A DNA stretch of 64,000 nucleotides from an uncultured Acinetobacter sp. (GCF_947493735.1 NZ_CANLSL010000010.1:23372-87371), one strand, 5' to 3'; shown: positions 1 through 12,883, counted from the stretch's first letter. The notes: a model not told the origin generated them from the letters alone. A program made the numbers and translations.

Positions 1-872
1 CCTACGTCAAGGAAGTTTGCAGGTTGACCGCCATACAGCTTGATAATGTCCATGGTTGCCATTGCAAGACCAGCACCATTGACCATACAGCCAATGTTAC
101 CTTCCAGTGCAACATAGTTGAGTTCAAATTCAGATGCTTTAAGCTCGCGCTCATTCTCTTGAGATTTGTCACGTGATGCAGCTACTTCCGGCAAACGGTA
201 CAATGCGTTTGAGTCGATACCAATTTTTGCATCAACCGCCAAGATGTCGCCATTTTCACGAACTGACAATGGGTTGATTTCAAAGAGTGCAAAATCATTT
301 TCAACAAATGCTTCATAAGCACCATTCATCAATTTCACAAATTGACTGATTTGTTTATCTTTTAGACCCAAAGCAAATGCCACTTCACGCGCTTGGAATG
401 GCTGTAAGCCAACTAATGGATCAACTTCGACTTTAAGAATTTTTTCAGGGGTTTCTTCAGCAACTTTCTCAATTTCAACGCCACCTTCAGTAGACGCCAT
501 GAACGTGATGCGACGGCTAGAACGGTCAACGACCGCACCCAAATACAGCTCACGTTCTACTGGATAAACATCTTGACACACCAATACGCTGTTGACTGGT
601 TGACCATCTGCATCAGTTTGATACGTCACCAAACGAGTACCGATCAAATCTTTCGCAACTTGAGCAGCTTCTTCTCTTGATTTAACAACTTTAACGCCAC
701 CCGCTTTACCACGGCCACCTGCGTGAACTTGCGCTTTAATGACCGCAAATTTTCCACCAAGTTCGTCAAATGCTTTCGCTGCTTCTTCTGGCGTTGTCGC
801 TAAAGCACCCTCTTGTACAGGGAAGCCGTATTTTTTTAACAACGCTTTTGCTTGATACTCATGTAGATTCAT
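1..872 (-). CDS. sucC: Succinyl-CoA ligase (ADP-forming) beta subunit, 3' part outside the window
   Basis: Encodes the ATP-grasp beta subunit that, with SucD, converts succinyl-CoA to succinate while making ATP in the TCA cycle. The reading frame starts [16 protein letters not shown] at the ATG complementary to 870-872, with an AAGGT-type ribosome site just upstream, and runs off the left edge with about 290 residues visible. The N-terminal ATP-grasp stretch with the [15 protein letters not shown] loop and the later FEINPL segment (metal and nucleotide site) are intact. It is the last visible gene of the sucA-sucB-lpdA-sucC run; sucD is expected just outside. Identification is secure; only the missing 3' end is uncertain. 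Confidence 0.95.
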   Translation of the reverse strand, partial: MNLHEYQAKALLKKYGFPVQEGALATTPEEAAKAFDELGGKFAVIKAQVHAGGRGKAGGVKVVKSREEAAQVAKDLIGTRLVTYQTDADGQPVNSVLVCQDVYPVERELYLGAVVDRSSRRITFMASTEGGVEIEKVAEETPEKILKVEVDPLVGLQPFQAREVAFALGLKDKQISQFVKLMNGAYEAFVENDFALFEINPLSVRENGDILAVDAKIGIDSNALYRLPEVAASRDKSQENERELKASEFELNYVALEGNIGCMVNGAGLAMATMDIIKLYGGQPANFLDV

Positions 873-898
873 TGTTTTACCTTAATCGTGTTTAACGT

Positions 899-924
899 GC
901 CGAAATGACTTATAACTTTTCGGC
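899..924. repeat. Inverted repeat in the lpdA-sucC spacer
   Basis: GCCGAAA at 899-905 pairs with TTTCGGC at 918-924, giving a 7-bp stem with a 12-nt loop between lpdA and sucC. There is no T-run on the minus strand, so a simple terminator is unlikely. It may shape mRNA processing or relative expression of the two genes; that is inference. Confidence 0.4.
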
Positions 925-1018
925 GGACACTGGTTTTTGAGAATCACTGCGCAGTGCAATAGCCAAACCACAGACCACGAACAACTGCACAATGACGACC
1001 TTCCTCATCGCTTAATGC

Positions 1019-2500
<1,482 letters not shown>

Positions 2501-2600
2501 TCATTACTTTTGCGCTAAAGGCTTACTACAAATAAAACCAACTTCAGCGCAAAACTATATATGTACTGACAAAAGATGAAATTAAAGATGATGTCCGCTA

Positions 2601-3803
2601 TTACAAATCGAGTAATAGAGAAGCAGGCTCTTCTAATAGCTCTTTAATCGTTACAAGGAACCCGACAGCTTCTTTACCATCAATCAGACGGTGATCATAA
2701 GACAATGCCAAATACATCATCGGTAAAATTTCAACCTGTCCATTCACAGCCATTGGACGATCTTGGATTTTGTGCATACCAAGAATCGCTGTTTGAGGCG
2801 GATTCAAGATCGGCGTAGATAGCAATGAACCGAATGTACCGCCATTAGTAATGGTGAATGTACCGCCAGTCATTTCTTCTAGGCTTAATTTGCCTTCACG
2901 TGCTTTCGCCGCATAGTCGCCAATACCACCTTCGATTTCTGCATAGCTCATTTGATCGGTATTACGAAGTACAGGAACAACTAGACCACGATCAGAAGAT
3001 ACTGCGACACCCACATCGTAGAAACCATGATAGACAATATCATCACCATCAATTGAAGCGTTCACCGCAGGATAGCGTTTCAATGCTTCTGTCGCTGCTT
3101 TGATGAAGAATGACATAAAGCCAAGACGAGCACCGTGACGTTTTTCAAAGCGATCTTTAAATTGCTTACGCAACTCCATGATCGGCTTCATGTTCACTTC
3201 GTTAAACGTGGTCAACATTGCAGTCGATTGCGTTGCATCAAGTAGACGCTCTGCAACACGCTTACGTAAGCGAGTCATTGGTACACGTTTTTCAACACGT
3301 TCACCGACAGATTGGCTAAGTGGTGTAACGGCTGGTTTAGCTTGATGATTTACCACATCCTGTTTGGTGATGCGACCGCCACGACCTGTACCTTGTACAT
3401 CTTTGGCATCTAGATCTTGTTCAGTCAATGCTTTACGTACTGCTGGCGACTGATCCTGAACTGGTGTAGCCGTTGAAGCTTTCTCAACAACTGGTGCTGC
3501 ACCAGCTTCAGTTTTTTCTACAGATTCTTGAACTTTTTCAGCTGTTGAAGCTGTAGCATCTGCCGCACCAGCTTCAAACTCTGCAATGATTTCTGCCGAA
3601 AGAACAGTATCACCTTCATTTTTGATGATTTTGCTAATTACACCGTCCGCAGGAGCAACCACTTCAAGTACAACTTTATCCGTTTCGATATCACAGATGA
3701 CTTCGTCACGTGCTACAGATTCACCTGCTTGCTTGTGCCATGTGGCAATCGTGCCGTCTGCGACCGATTCTGGGAATACTGGTGCTTTAATTTCAGTTGC
3801 CAT
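2601..3803 (-). CDS. sucB: Dihydrolipoyllysine succinyltransferase (E2 of 2-oxoglutarate dehydrogenase)
   Basis: Core E2 of the 2-oxoglutarate dehydrogenase complex, transferring succinyl from lipoyl-lysine to CoA. Domain order: a single lipoyl domain (residues 1-75, lipoylated Lys in ETDKVVLEV), an Ala/Glu-rich linker, a peripheral subunit-binding domain ([15 protein letters not shown], near 118-152), then the catalytic domain ending with the [16 protein letters not shown] active site. 400 residues is the usual length. The ATG overlaps the sucA stop by one base (TAATG), showing translational coupling within the operon. Confidence 0.97.
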   Translation of the reverse strand: MATEIKAPVFPESVADGTIATWHKQAGESVARDEVICDIETDKVVLEVVAPADGVISKIIKNEGDTVLSAEIIAEFEAGAADATASTAEKVQESVEKTEAGAAPVVEKASTATPVQDQSPAVRKALTEQDLDAKDVQGTGRGGRITKQDVVNHQAKPAVTPLSQSVGERVEKRVPMTRLRKRVAERLLDATQSTAMLTTFNEVNMKPIMELRKQFKDRFEKRHGARLGFMSFFIKAATEALKRYPAVNASIDGDDIVYHGFYDVGVAVSSDRGLVVPVLRNTDQMSYAEIEGGIGDYAAKAREGKLSLEEMTGGTFTITNGGTFGSLLSTPILNPPQTAILGMHKIQDRPMAVNGQVEILPMMYLALSYDHRLIDGKEAVGFLVTIKELLEEPASLLLDL

Positions 3804-6643
3804 TATTGATTATCTCCTGTTTCTTCAGCTTGGACATCTAATGCGTCAAGTACAAGCCCAGACTGTTGTTTTGCATGCAAGTAAGGTGAGCCACACGCAG
3901 GAGCAGCAGATGCTTCACGTCCTGCATAGTGAATTTTAATTGGTCTACCCGTAGGTAAAATTTCTTCGTACAAACGAGGTGCAACGAATAACCAAGCACC
4001 TTGGTTTTTCGGCTCTTCTTGCGCCCAAACCACATCTGTGATGTTTGGATAGCTTGCAAGTAGCTCGTTGATTGTATCTTTTGGATATGGGTAAAGCTGT
4101 TCGATACGCACGATGGCAATATGGTTTAAACCAAGCTCACGACGCTTTTCGAGAATGTCGTAATAGACTTTACCACCACAGATCACTAGGCGAGTCACAT
4201 CATCTTTTTTAATCTCGTCAATCTCATCGATCACGGTTTGGAATATGCCTGTTGCAAGTTCATCCAAAGTCGAAGTGGCAAGCTTATGACGAAGCAGTGA
4301 CTTCGGTGACATGACGATCATTGGTTTACGAATCGGACGGATTGCCTGACGACGTAATGCATGGAAAATCTGTGCTGGTGTGGTCGGTGTCATCACTTGC
4401 ATATTGTCTTCCGCACAGAGCTGTAAGAAACGCTCAAGACGTGCAGATGAATGCTCAGGACCTTGACCTTCGTAGCCGTGTGGCAACAACATGGTCAAGC
4501 CACAAACGCGCTCCCATTTGGTTTCACCCGAAGCAATAAACTGGTCAATCACCACTTGCGCACAGTTGACAAAGTCACCGAACTGCGCCTCCCAAATGAT
4601 TAAGCTTTTTGGCAAAGTCGTTGCATAACCATATTCAAAAGCAAGTACCGCTTCTTCTGAAAGCAATGAGTCATAGACTGCAACACGTGGTTGGTTTTCT
4701 TTGATATGACACAGTGGGATATAGACAGAGCCGTCTGCTTGATTGTGAAGTTTTGCATGACGATGTGAGAATGTCCCACGACCAACGTCTTCACCTGTGA
4801 TACGTACCAAATAGCCATCGTCAAGTAATGACGCATAGGCTAAAGTTTCCGCCGCACCCCAGTTGAGTGGCATTTCACCCGTTTGCATTTGCATACGGTC
4901 ATCAATGACTTTTTGCACTTGGCGTTGTAGTTTGAAGCCATCTGGTAAGGTGTTCATCACTGTACCAAGCTTTTTCAAACGGTCGATGCTAATCGTCGTA
5001 TCCCAAACGTCGGTATATTCATGACCTAGATAAGGTTTCCAATCGACAAACATTTGTGTATTTGGCTCACGTACCAAAGCATTGGCAACGTGATTGCCTG
5101 CTTCAAGATCAGCACGATAATTTTCAATCATTGCATCAGCTTCCGCACGATCCATGATGCCTTCATTAATCAATTTATCGGCATATAGCGTACGTGTGGT
5201 CGGTTGCTTGGCAATTTTTTGATACATCATTGGCTGTGTTGCAGCAGGCTCATCCGCTTCGTTATGACCACGACGACGATAGCAAAATAGATCAATAACC
5301 ACGTCTTTACGGAAAGTATGACGGAAGTCATGCGCAAGCTGAGTGGCAAAGATCACCGCTTCAGGATCATCACCATTGACATGGAAGATCGGTGCCTGAA
5401 TCATCTTCGCAACGTCGGTACAATATTCTGTAGAACGTGAGTCACGTGGGTCAGATGTGGTAAAACCAACTTGGTTATTGACGATGATATGAACTGTACC
5501 ACCAACCGTATAGCCACGAGTCTGTGACATTTGGAAGGTTTCCATGTTCACGCCCTGACCTGCGAACGCTGCATCACCGTGTACGATCAATGGCAATACA
5601 TCATCACCACCAATATCTTTACGACGCACTTGGCGAGCACGTACCGAACCTTCAACCACTGGTCCAACGATCTCTAAGTGTGATGGGTTAAACGCCAATG
5701 CCAAATGCACTTCACCACCTGGAGTCATCACATTCGATGAGAAACCTTGATGGTATTTCACATCGCCAGAACCCGACGTATTCGCCATCTTGCCTTCGAA
5801 TTCGCTAAACAAATCCGCAGGGTTTTTACCCATAATATTAACAAGTAAGTTCAAGCGACCACGGTGAGGCATGCCGATCACGACTTCTTTACAGCCGACG
5901 GCACCCGCACGTTGAATAAGCTCATTGACCATTGGAATAAAAGACTCACCGCCCTCTACACCAAAACGTTTTGCTCCGACATATTTATTGCCGAGGAATT
6001 TTTCCAACCCTTCGGCTGCGGTTAACCGCTCTAAGAAATGTTTTTTCTGATCGCTATTGAAATCGAATTTGCCGCGCGCACCTTCAAGACGTTGTTGAAT
6101 CCAACGCTTCTCTGCGGTATCAACGATGTGCATATATTCTGCACCAATAGACTCGCAATAAATCGACTCCATATCCGCAATCATTTCGCCCAAAGTCACT
6201 TCAGCTTTGCCGATGGCCAAGTTGCCTGTGTTGAATACGGTGTCGAAATCTGATTTTGATAAGCCATGTGTACTTAAATCCAAATCAGGCACAACCTCAC
6301 GAGGTGCGATGCCTAAAGGATCAAGTTTGGCTTTTTGGTGACCACGGTTGCGATAGCCTGCGATGAGTTGCAATACTGCAATCTGACGACGCTCATGCTC
6401 GGTACTGACCTCGCTATGCGCCATAGGCTGTGCACGTCCAGAGTTACGAGCAAGGAGTAAAAACTGCTCACGGACGTTGCTATGTGGTTGATCACCTTTA
6501 GGAAATCGATCGAAATATTGACGCCAATCCTCACCAACGAGGTCAGGCGACGTCAAATAATTTTCATAAAGTTCTTCTATATACGCTGCGCTATCAGCGG
6601 AAAGTTCTGTGTCTAGACGCATGGCGTCTGCAACATCTTGCAT
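3803..6643 (-). CDS. sucA: 2-oxoglutarate dehydrogenase E1
   Basis: Thiamine diphosphate-dependent E1 that decarboxylates 2-oxoglutarate and reductively succinylates the SucB lipoyl group. The N-terminus has the E2-binding [10 protein letters not shown] segment, and the thiamine site reads [10 protein letters not shown] followed by NNQVGF at about residues 355-400; [14 protein letters not shown] lies in the C-terminal half. Length (about 946 residues) matches the family. Two in-frame ATGs compete: 6655, only 1 nt from AGGA, and 6643 (MQDVADAM), which I prefer because it fits the spacing limit and the family start as I remember it. First gene of the operon; no sdh gene precedes it here. Confidence 0.95.
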   Translation of the reverse strand: MQDVADAMRLDTELSADSAAYIEELYENYLTSPDLVGEDWRQYFDRFPKGDQPHSNVREQFLLLARNSGRAQPMAHSEVSTEHERRQIAVLQLIAGYRNRGHQKAKLDPLGIAPREVVPDLDLSTHGLSKSDFDTVFNTGNLAIGKAEVTLGEMIADMESIYCESIGAEYMHIVDTAEKRWIQQRLEGARGKFDFNSDQKKHFLERLTAAEGLEKFLGNKYVGAKRFGVEGGESFIPMVNELIQRAGAVGCKEVVIGMPHRGRLNLLVNIMGKNPADLFSEFEGKMANTSGSGDVKYHQGFSSNVMTPGGEVHLALAFNPSHLEIVGPVVEGSVRARQVRRKDIGGDDVLPLIVHGDAAFAGQGVNMETFQMSQTRGYTVGGTVHIIVNNQVGFTTSDPRDSRSTEYCTDVAKMIQAPIFHVNGDDPEAVIFATQLAHDFRHTFRKDVVIDLFCYRRRGHNEADEPAATQPMMYQKIAKQPTTRTLYADKLINEGIMDRAEADAMIENYRADLEAGNHVANALVREPNTQMFVDWKPYLGHEYTDVWDTTISIDRLKKLGTVMNTLPDGFKLQRQVQKVIDDRMQMQTGEMPLNWGAAETLAYASLLDDGYLVRITGEDVGRGTFSHRHAKLHNQADGSVYIPLCHIKENQPRVAVYDSLLSEEAVLAFEYGYATTLPKSLIIWEAQFGDFVNCAQVVIDQFIASGETKWERVCGLTMLLPHGYEGQGPEHSSARLERFLQLCAEDNMQVMTPTTPAQIFHALRRQAIRPIRKPMIVMSPKSLLRHKLATSTLDELATGIFQTVIDEIDEIKKDDVTRLVICGGKVYYDILEKRRELGLNHIAIVRIEQLYPYPKDTINELLASYPNITDVVWAQEEPKNQGAWLFVAPRLYEEILPTGRPIKIHYAGREASAAPACGSPYLHAKQQSGLVLDALDVQAEETGDNQ

Positions 6644-6655
6644 GAGTGGACCCAT

Positions 6656-7297
6656 TTCCTATTGCATAATCAATTGTGGTAATCGCTTAGATCACTTTGA
6701 TAAATATGTATTTGGTAAACACGTATTCACATTCTCTTAATCGATTCATTCCATTAAGAGTTTTACACACTGTCAGACAAGCTGACTACGAAATAGCGTT
6801 ACGCTTTGTATGCTTTTTATGACGTAAAACACATCACATACAGCAACGAACGATTCCAATTACTCTATTGCTAGAGCATTTCTGCAAGACTTATGAATAA
6901 AGATAAAACGGTTTTACCCTTATTCATAAGACCCTATCTTAAATAAATCACTACAACCACGAAGATCGTTCACGATGAATCTAAAACATAAATTCCTATC
7001 AATTTTAACGCATGGTGAAATGTTATCCATTCGACCATCGAATAATAGCGATCTATGCAAAAAATCATGATCAGTCCAATTGAATTTAAACAATTTTCCA
7101 ATCGAATGATTTTAAGTGCGTAAATGCTAACATGAGATCAAGTGGTGGATTGATTTATTCCAAACATACCATTCATAAATATATTAAATACACTCATTCT
7201 TATTTAGGGTTTATCGTTTGATTTTTCAACAATATTTGTTAAAAAAACATTAATATTTTTCCCAATGAATCAAATCATTTTGTCTATGAATGAAATA
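6656..7297. other. Gene-free leader between the metallophosphoesterase gene and sucA
   Basis: About 640 bp of AT-rich DNA without a credible reading frame. It must hold the promoter for the suc operon, although I could not pick a convincing -35/-10 pair. The clearest structure is the nested palindrome at 6890-6930. The length is unusual for this compact genome and suggests long-range control or a lost gene. Confidence 0.5.
6890..6930. repeat. Nested palindrome in the suc leader
   Basis: A perfect 11-bp inverted repeat, CTTATGAATAA at 6890-6900 and TTATTCATAAG at 6920-6930, encloses a second perfect dyad, TAAAAC-G-GTTTTA at 6904-6916. No T-run follows on the minus strand, so a classical terminator is not indicated. 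It could be an operator, or a structured 5' leader about 250 nt ahead of sucA. Confidence 0.55.
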
Positions 7298-8308
7298 TTA
7301 GTGTAAATGCAGGATATCAATCGTCGGTGGTACTCGAAATCGAAACGGCGCTCCAACCATGCCTGTACCCACAGTGACAAAAACATTGGCAGTATCGTGT
7401 TGATAATAGCCTTTCTTATGTCCAAGCATGGATACTTTTCGCATCACATAACTGGTAATCCACGGCAACTCAATCTGCCCACCATGCGTATGCCCTGACA
7501 GCATCAACGGTTTACTCGGTAGCTGTGGCACCATCTCCACTGTGTCAGGATTGTGCGCAAGGATAAGCCACGGCTTATCTTGCGGTAGATTTGGCAGTTG
7601 TTGCATATCTGCCTTACCCGACCATAGATCGCCAACGCCAAGCATACGCACTTCATCAAATTCCACGATTTGATTTTCAATGTCGAGTACATTGTTATGA
7701 AATAAAGCTTTTGCCAACAGCTCTTGAATCGGTGGCCCTGGATATTGTTCATCATGATTACCATTCACCGAATAGATCTGACAATCGATCTGACGCAAGA
7801 TACGTAATTCATCCGTCAACTTATCTTCAGGTTCATAGGTCCAATCTCCTGACACCACCACAACATCAGGCTGCTCTTCATTGATTTTATTTACGATCTT
7901 TTCGAGCTGTCGCTCTTTACCCGAATACAAACCAATATGTAAATCTGCAATCAGCGCAACTGTCAGTGAATTTTTTAATGGAAAATTCGGGTCAATAGTC
8001 AAGTCGGTATGCTTCACCACGACATGATGCGGTTCGATAAACCGAGCGTAGATCAAAATCGAAGCAATGATTAAACTAGAAATCGCTTGAATATGATTAA
8101 TATCCGACTGATACCACTGCCAGAGGGTCAACACAATCCATGGAAAAATCAAATAGCAGAGATAAAACACAAATAATAATAGGAACGCTTTAAAGTGATG
8201 CGTCGTTTCAGTGCGCCGTGCACTCGCCCACGCCTGCCAGATTACCCAACCCAACATGATCGCAATGCACCAATAGATCAAATGTGTAATATTCATATCG
8301 TCATTCAT
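7298..8308 (-). CDS. Membrane-anchored calcineurin-like metallophosphoesterase
   Basis: The 336-residue protein begins with two or three hydrophobic segments (residues about 8-25, 40-65 and 78-92) and continues as a two-metal phosphoesterase domain with all expected motifs: DLHIG, GDWTYE, GNHDEQ and GHTHGGQ. This arrangement is that of the YkuE/YaeI-like family, some members of which act on UDP-2,3-diacylglucosamine or other lipid-linked phosphates; the substrate here cannot be read from sequence. The ATG at 8308 is weakly supported; an in-frame ATG lies four codons further in. It stands alone on the minus strand with long gaps on both sides. Confidence 0.85.
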   Translation of the reverse strand: MNDDMNITHLIYWCIAIMLGWVIWQAWASARRTETTHHFKAFLLLFVFYLCYLIFPWIVLTLWQWYQSDINHIQAISSLIIASILIYARFIEPHHVVVKHTDLTIDPNFPLKNSLTVALIADLHIGLYSGKERQLEKIVNKINEEQPDVVVVSGDWTYEPEDKLTDELRILRQIDCQIYSVNGNHDEQYPGPPIQELLAKALFHNNVLDIENQIVEFDEVRMLGVGDLWSGKADMQQLPNLPQDKPWLILAHNPDTVEMVPQLPSKPLMLSGHTHGGQIELPWITSYVMRKVSMLGHKKGYYQHDTANVFVTVGTGMVGAPFRFRVPPTIDILHLH

Positions 8309-8671
8309 GCTTTAATTATTTAAACGTACAGAAGTCCTACTCGCCCCTTGCCATGACTATTTTCACAATACAAATTGTTGTTATAGTCATATAGAAGATT
8401 CTGCAAAATGGTTTTCACTCAAAATCAACCAATTTAAAATCAATCAAAAACAGAATCATGTGACATCTATATGTTAATTATATGACAGCTTCTAAGACAA
8501 TCTTCAAGTCCACTTTACTTTTACAACAATATTTTTCGTCGCACCACACCGACGACTCATCAAAAATCATTCGGTTTTAATCGCCTTTCCGCTATACTGC
8601 ACCTAAGTTTTCGTTTTATATTTTTTCTTGGTCAATGATGATCATACTTTGAGATAAGGATTCGTCCCGAT
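8309..8671. other. Divergent intergenic region upstream of the phospholipase D gene
   Basis: About 360 bp between divergently transcribed genes, without a reading frame of note. A TATACT hexamer at 8593-8598 could be a -10 element for the rightward gene, but the -35 (TTCGGT) is poor. Nothing else stands out. Confidence 0.3.
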
Positions 8672-10252
8672 ATGCGCTCCAACGCTTTTCGCATTAGCCT
8701 ATTGACCTTATCACTCGGCGTTTTGCAAGCATGTTCCACCTTGCCACAGCGTGAGCCTGTTTTACCGACCTATTCGACACAATACCAAACAGATAATACG
8801 CAACTTGCACACCTTTTCGAACCGCTTAAACAAAGCCACCCAAACCTGACGGGTTATCACGTCCTTTTTGAGCCGACTAAAGCACTTGCCACACGACTAC
8901 AACTGATTGAGCGTGCAGATCAAACCTTAGACTTACAATATTATATTTGGGACAATGACAAAGTTGGCGCACTTGCCATAGAAGCGATTTTGCGTGCTGC
9001 CGATCGTGGCGTAAAAGTTCGCCTGTTGGTCGATGACAATAACAGTAAAAACTTAGAAGCTGTACTTCGCACATTGACACAACACCCAAACATTCAAGTC
9101 CGTGTGTTTAATCCATTTCGCTTTCGCAATTTGCGTCCTTTGGATATGGTGCTCGACTTCGATCGCATCACACGACGGATGCACAATAAGACCTTTATTG
9201 TTGACCAAGAAGTGGCGCTTATCGGCGGTCGCAACATGAGCAACCAATACTATAATGCAGGGGAAAATTATCAGTTTTCCGATATGGACGTATTATTAGT
9301 TGGGCAAGCCACTGATGAAATCATGAATTCCTTCGATGAATATTGGAATCATGACTACGCCTACCCTATCGCAGACCTGAATCGCAATCGTGCCGATCGG
9401 CTCAGCATGGAAAGTCTACGCAAACAGCTCGAACAAAATTGGTTTGAAAGCACTGTAGAAGATTATCTCGGCATTCTGAGTTCATCGCTATCCTTTGACG
9501 ACTGGTTTAACACCAACCTACCTTTGCAATGGGTCAAAGCTGAAGTCATCAAAGACTCTGCTGATAAAATCAAAAAAGATGCGCCACAGGAAGAACATCT
9601 CAACTTCCAAATGACCAGTTATCTGAAAGCGCCAAAAAGTCATGTTGATTTGGTATCTGCCTATTTTATTCCAGACCGCCAAGCACAAGAATTAATCCAA
9701 ACTTTTGCAGCGCAAGGCGTGAAAATTCGAGTTTTAACCAACTCTTATAAAGCCAACGATGTGCCTTTTGTACATGCTTTCTATGCAAAATATCGTGAGC
9801 CCCTTTTGGCGCAAGGTATTTCTTTATATGAATTCCTTCCATCAATGCCCTACACTTTGTCACGAGCAGAACGCAAAGAACTTTTCGCTGACCAAAAAGT
9901 AGATAAAGATGCGATTGATCGCAGTAGCTTGCATGCCAAATTTATGGCACTGGATAATCAACAAGTCTTTATCGGCTCGTTCAACTTTGATCCACGCTCT
10001 GCGCATTTGAATACTGAAATTGGCGTGATTTTGGAAAGTCCTGAACTCGCCACTTCAATTCATCAAGGGCTTGATCAAAACATCATGAATTATGCCTATA
10101 AAGTAACTTTGAACGATCAAGGCAAACTCGAATGGCAGAAGAAAACTGAGAATGATCAACGCATTACTTATAAAAAAGAACCGCAAATGTCTTGGTGGGA
10201 AAAATTGGGACTCAAACTCATTTCATTTTTGCCAATCGAAGGACAAATGTAA
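8672..10252 (+). CDS. Phospholipase D-family lipoprotein, ClsC-like cardiolipin synthase
   Basis: The 526-residue protein starts with a lipoprotein signal (lipobox LQAC, Cys21). It has two HKD phosphodiesterase motifs: HNKTFIVD near residue 170 followed by GGRN, and HAKFMALD near residue 422 followed by GSFNFD. Two HKD motifs and this length match the YmdC/ClsC branch, which in E. coli makes cardiolipin from phosphatidylglycerol and phosphatidylethanolamine. The lipidated N-terminus suggests envelope rather than cytosolic location. An AAGGA lies 12 nt before the ATG. A general phospholipase D role cannot be excluded. Confidence 0.87.
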   Translation: MRSNAFRISLLTLSLGVLQACSTLPQREPVLPTYSTQYQTDNTQLAHLFEPLKQSHPNLTGYHVLFEPTKALATRLQLIERADQTLDLQYYIWDNDKVGALAIEAILRAADRGVKVRLLVDDNNSKNLEAVLRTLTQHPNIQVRVFNPFRFRNLRPLDMVLDFDRITRRMHNKTFIVDQEVALIGGRNMSNQYYNAGENYQFSDMDVLLVGQATDEIMNSFDEYWNHDYAYPIADLNRNRADRLSMESLRKQLEQNWFESTVEDYLGILSSSLSFDDWFNTNLPLQWVKAEVIKDSADKIKKDAPQEEHLNFQMTSYLKAPKSHVDLVSAYFIPDRQAQELIQTFAAQGVKIRVLTNSYKANDVPFVHAFYAKYREPLLAQGISLYEFLPSMPYTLSRAERKELFADQKVDKDAIDRSSLHAKFMALDNQQVFIGSFNFDPRSAHLNTEIGVILESPELATSIHQGLDQNIMNYAYKVTLNDQGKLEWQKKTENDQRITYKKEPQMSWWEKLGLKLISFLPIEGQM

Positions 10253-10312
10253 TGGCGATAATAGCCTCAGCGCAATCACAGAATTAGCCACGCTATTTTA
10301 AATATCGTGCAT

Positions 10313-11191
10313 TTAAGCTAAGACATCTTGATGCAATTTCTCTAGCCCTTCTTGCATCTCTTTTTGCACCAACGCAGTCAAACTTTGAACGGTATGCTCT
10401 CGACTATCAATCGCAGGTAAGGCAACCAAATGTGCTGTAACGACTGGCATCTGTAATACCTGCGTCAGATTTTGCACAAAACCTTGATCACCAATAAATG
10501 GAATAATATTGTCGAGCTGACCTTGATGGTTGACATAGGCAATTAAACAAATTTGTACTGGCTTTTGCGCTTCGATTGCCGATGCCAAAAGTTTGCCATG
10601 GACCTTTTTTACTCGTGTACCGTCAGTCGTGGTCGCTTCAGGGAAAAACAAAACAGGTGAGTCTTGCTTTAAAAATTCGGTGATTTGATCTTTAATCAAT
10701 ACAGAATCACCCGAACCACGACGGATAAACAACGTCCCGCCCCAACGTGCAAGCTTACCAATGATCGGCCATGACGCCACTTCTGCTTTTGCCAAAAAGA
10801 AAACTCTCGCTCCTGAGCCAAGCACTGCCACATCTAGCCATGAGATATGATTACTCACCCAAAGCGCAGGATGACGTGCAATCTCGCCATGCACTTGCAC
10901 TTTGACATTAAATACCGAACTTAATTCACGGCAGAAATACTGTACGTAGCGTGTGTTACTTGGATCATTTGGATTTTTATAGAGTTTTTTTGAAAAAATG
11001 AGATAAAACCCTTTAAAAATCACGAGTAGCAAATGGAAAAATTTTATGATGTAGAGCGTAATGCGTAGCAATAAATTGCGCTGTGGTAATTGCGTTTTCC
11101 CCACACTATTATTGTGTTGATTTTGATTGTTCTGCTGTTGATTTGACTGATCAGATTTTTGATCCGATTGAGCAAGCGGTTGTTGCGACAT
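10313..11191 (-). CDS. 1-acyl-sn-glycerol-3-phosphate acyltransferase family protein (PlsC-like)
   Basis: A lysophospholipid acyltransferase of the glycerolipid acyltransferase family, placing the second acyl chain during phosphatidic acid synthesis or remodelling lysophospholipids. Visible motifs: NHISWLD (the NHxxxxD catalytic pair, about residue 113), then FIRRGSG and FFPEATTTDG (block III, with Ala in place of the usual Gly of FPEG). A hydrophobic anchor lies at residues 42-66, preceded by a Gln/Asn-rich, low-complexity N-terminus of about 30 residues that may be unstructured. Convergent with the phospholipase D gene, so two phospholipid-remodelling genes sit side by side. Confidence 0.85.
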   Translation of the reverse strand: MSQQPLAQSDQKSDQSNQQQNNQNQHNNSVGKTQLPQRNLLLRITLYIIKFFHLLLVIFKGFYLIFSKKLYKNPNDPSNTRYVQYFCRELSSVFNVKVQVHGEIARHPALWVSNHISWLDVAVLGSGARVFFLAKAEVASWPIIGKLARWGGTLFIRRGSGDSVLIKDQITEFLKQDSPVLFFPEATTTDGTRVKKVHGKLLASAIEAQKPVQICLIAYVNHQGQLDNIIPFIGDQGFVQNLTQVLQMPVVTAHLVALPAIDSREHTVQSLTALVQKEMQEGLEKLHQDVLA

Positions 11192-11427
11192 TGACGCCGT
11201 TTTCCTAAAAACTATGTTTCACAGTAACCATAATCTATTTTAGCCAAGCATCAAAGTGGTAAAATGTGCCAAATACTTTGCACTGTCCCATCTTTTAATT
11301 TTTCTCTGATAAATTTTCATTTCTTAAAATGCAAGTATTCAAGTAACTTCACCATAAGTCAAATAGTCAAACCACTGTTTTTTTCATACAATAGACTTCT
11401 TTGACCTTATATAGAGATAATGTCTGC

Positions 11428-12756
11428 GTGGAATATTTTGAACGACACCAAGGTGGCGAACGTGCAATTTTAATCAGCACCCGAGTACAGATTTTAGAGG
11501 ACTTAGATGCTGAGGAATTTCGCCTGCTTGCGGAGTCGGCAGGTGCAGAGATTATCGAGCACATGACCACTTCACGCAATCGACCTGATCCAAAGCTATT
11601 TATTGGTTCAGGTAAAGCCGAAGAAATTGCCGAGTTTATTCAACAAGAAGAAATTGATCTGGCTATTTTTGATCACCCACTTTCCCCTGCACAAGAGCGT
11701 AACTTAGAAAGAATCTTTAAATGTCGAGTCATCGACCGTACAGGTTTGATTTTGGATATTTTCGCCCTACGTGCTCGAACGCACGAAGGGAAACTGCAAG
11801 TCGAATTGGCTCAGCTTGAACATTTGTCTACTCGACTGGTTCGAGGTTGGACGCATTTGGAACGTCAAAAAGGCGGTATCGGTCTACGTGGCCCGGGTGA
11901 ATCACAGCTCGAAACTGACCGCCGATTATTGCGTATTCGCATGACACAGCTCAAAGACAAACTGGAAAAAGTTCGCCAAACTCGTCTACAAGGTCGTGCC
12001 GCAAGACAAAAAGCCGAAATTCCAACAGTATCTTTAGTTGGCTATACCAACGCAGGCAAATCTACCTTGTTTAATCGCTTGGCTGAAAGTGATGTGTACG
12101 CTGCCGATCAACTGTTTGCCACACTTGACCCGACTTTACGTCGCGTACAGTGGGAAGGCTTAGGCACGCTGGTACTTGCTGATACAGTCGGTTTTGTTAA
12201 AGACCTCCCCCATTCACTGGTGGACTCGTTCCGAGCAACACTAGAAGAAACTTTAGAAGCCAGTTTGCTACTACATGTGATCGATGCTAACAGTCCTGAT
12301 ATGATGGAACAAATCGACGCCGTAGTAAATGTGCTGGGTGAAATAGGCACTGATGTCACGATACTTCGGGTGTATAACAAGATTGACCAATCTAAAGATG
12401 AAGCAAAGATCATTTACAACAAGCCTCATCAGCCTGAGCGTGTTTATGTGTCAGCACATACTGGTGAAGGTGTGGATTTATTGATGCAAGCTGTACAGGA
12501 ATCATTGCTTGGTCAACTGAAAACATTTGAACTTCGACTTGATGCAAAACATGGCAAACTTCGTAGCCAATTACATCATTTAGAAGTGATTCAATCTGAG
12601 AGTTATGACGATCAAGGCATTTTACATCTGACCGTACGCATGTCAGGCGAACGTCTAATTCAACTCATCGGTCAAAACCATCATGATATGGATCAAATCT
12701 TGGGTGAGCAAGCAGTGCAGTTTAGACGTCCACTTGAAGCCTTTGAACAGAATTAA
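11428..12756 (+). CDS. hflX: Ribosome-associated GTPase HflX
   Basis: GTPase that binds 50S subunits and splits stalled ribosomes under stress. The order is the N-terminal HflX nucleotide-binding domain, the coiled linker with GGIGLRGPGESQLE, then the G domain: GYTNAGKST (G1, about residue 204), DTVGFVKDLP (G3) and NKID (G4). I chose the GTG at 11428 because AGAGAT lies 9 nt upstream and the family sequence starts near EYFERHQGGERA; the frame could be extended to TTG 11401, which lacks a ribosome site. In enterobacteria hflX follows hfq; here it stands alone. Confidence 0.93.
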   Translation: MEYFERHQGGERAILISTRVQILEDLDAEEFRLLAESAGAEIIEHMTTSRNRPDPKLFIGSGKAEEIAEFIQQEEIDLAIFDHPLSPAQERNLERIFKCRVIDRTGLILDIFALRARTHEGKLQVELAQLEHLSTRLVRGWTHLERQKGGIGLRGPGESQLETDRRLLRIRMTQLKDKLEKVRQTRLQGRAARQKAEIPTVSLVGYTNAGKSTLFNRLAESDVYAADQLFATLDPTLRRVQWEGLGTLVLADTVGFVKDLPHSLVDSFRATLEETLEASLLLHVIDANSPDMMEQIDAVVNVLGEIGTDVTILRVYNKIDQSKDEAKIIYNKPHQPERVYVSAHTGEGVDLLMQAVQESLLGQLKTFELRLDAKHGKLRSQLHHLEVIQSESYDDQGILHLTVRMSGERLIQLIGQNHHDMDQILGEQAVQFRRPLEAFEQN

Positions 12757-12883
12757 ACCTGTACTTTATCCATAAAAAGCTCAACTTTAGGTATTCAGGT
12801 CATTGTTTATATTTTAAGATCTGATTAAATTCGGCTCATTCACGCACCTGACAAGGCAATATATTGAGATATTTAGGTCTGCC

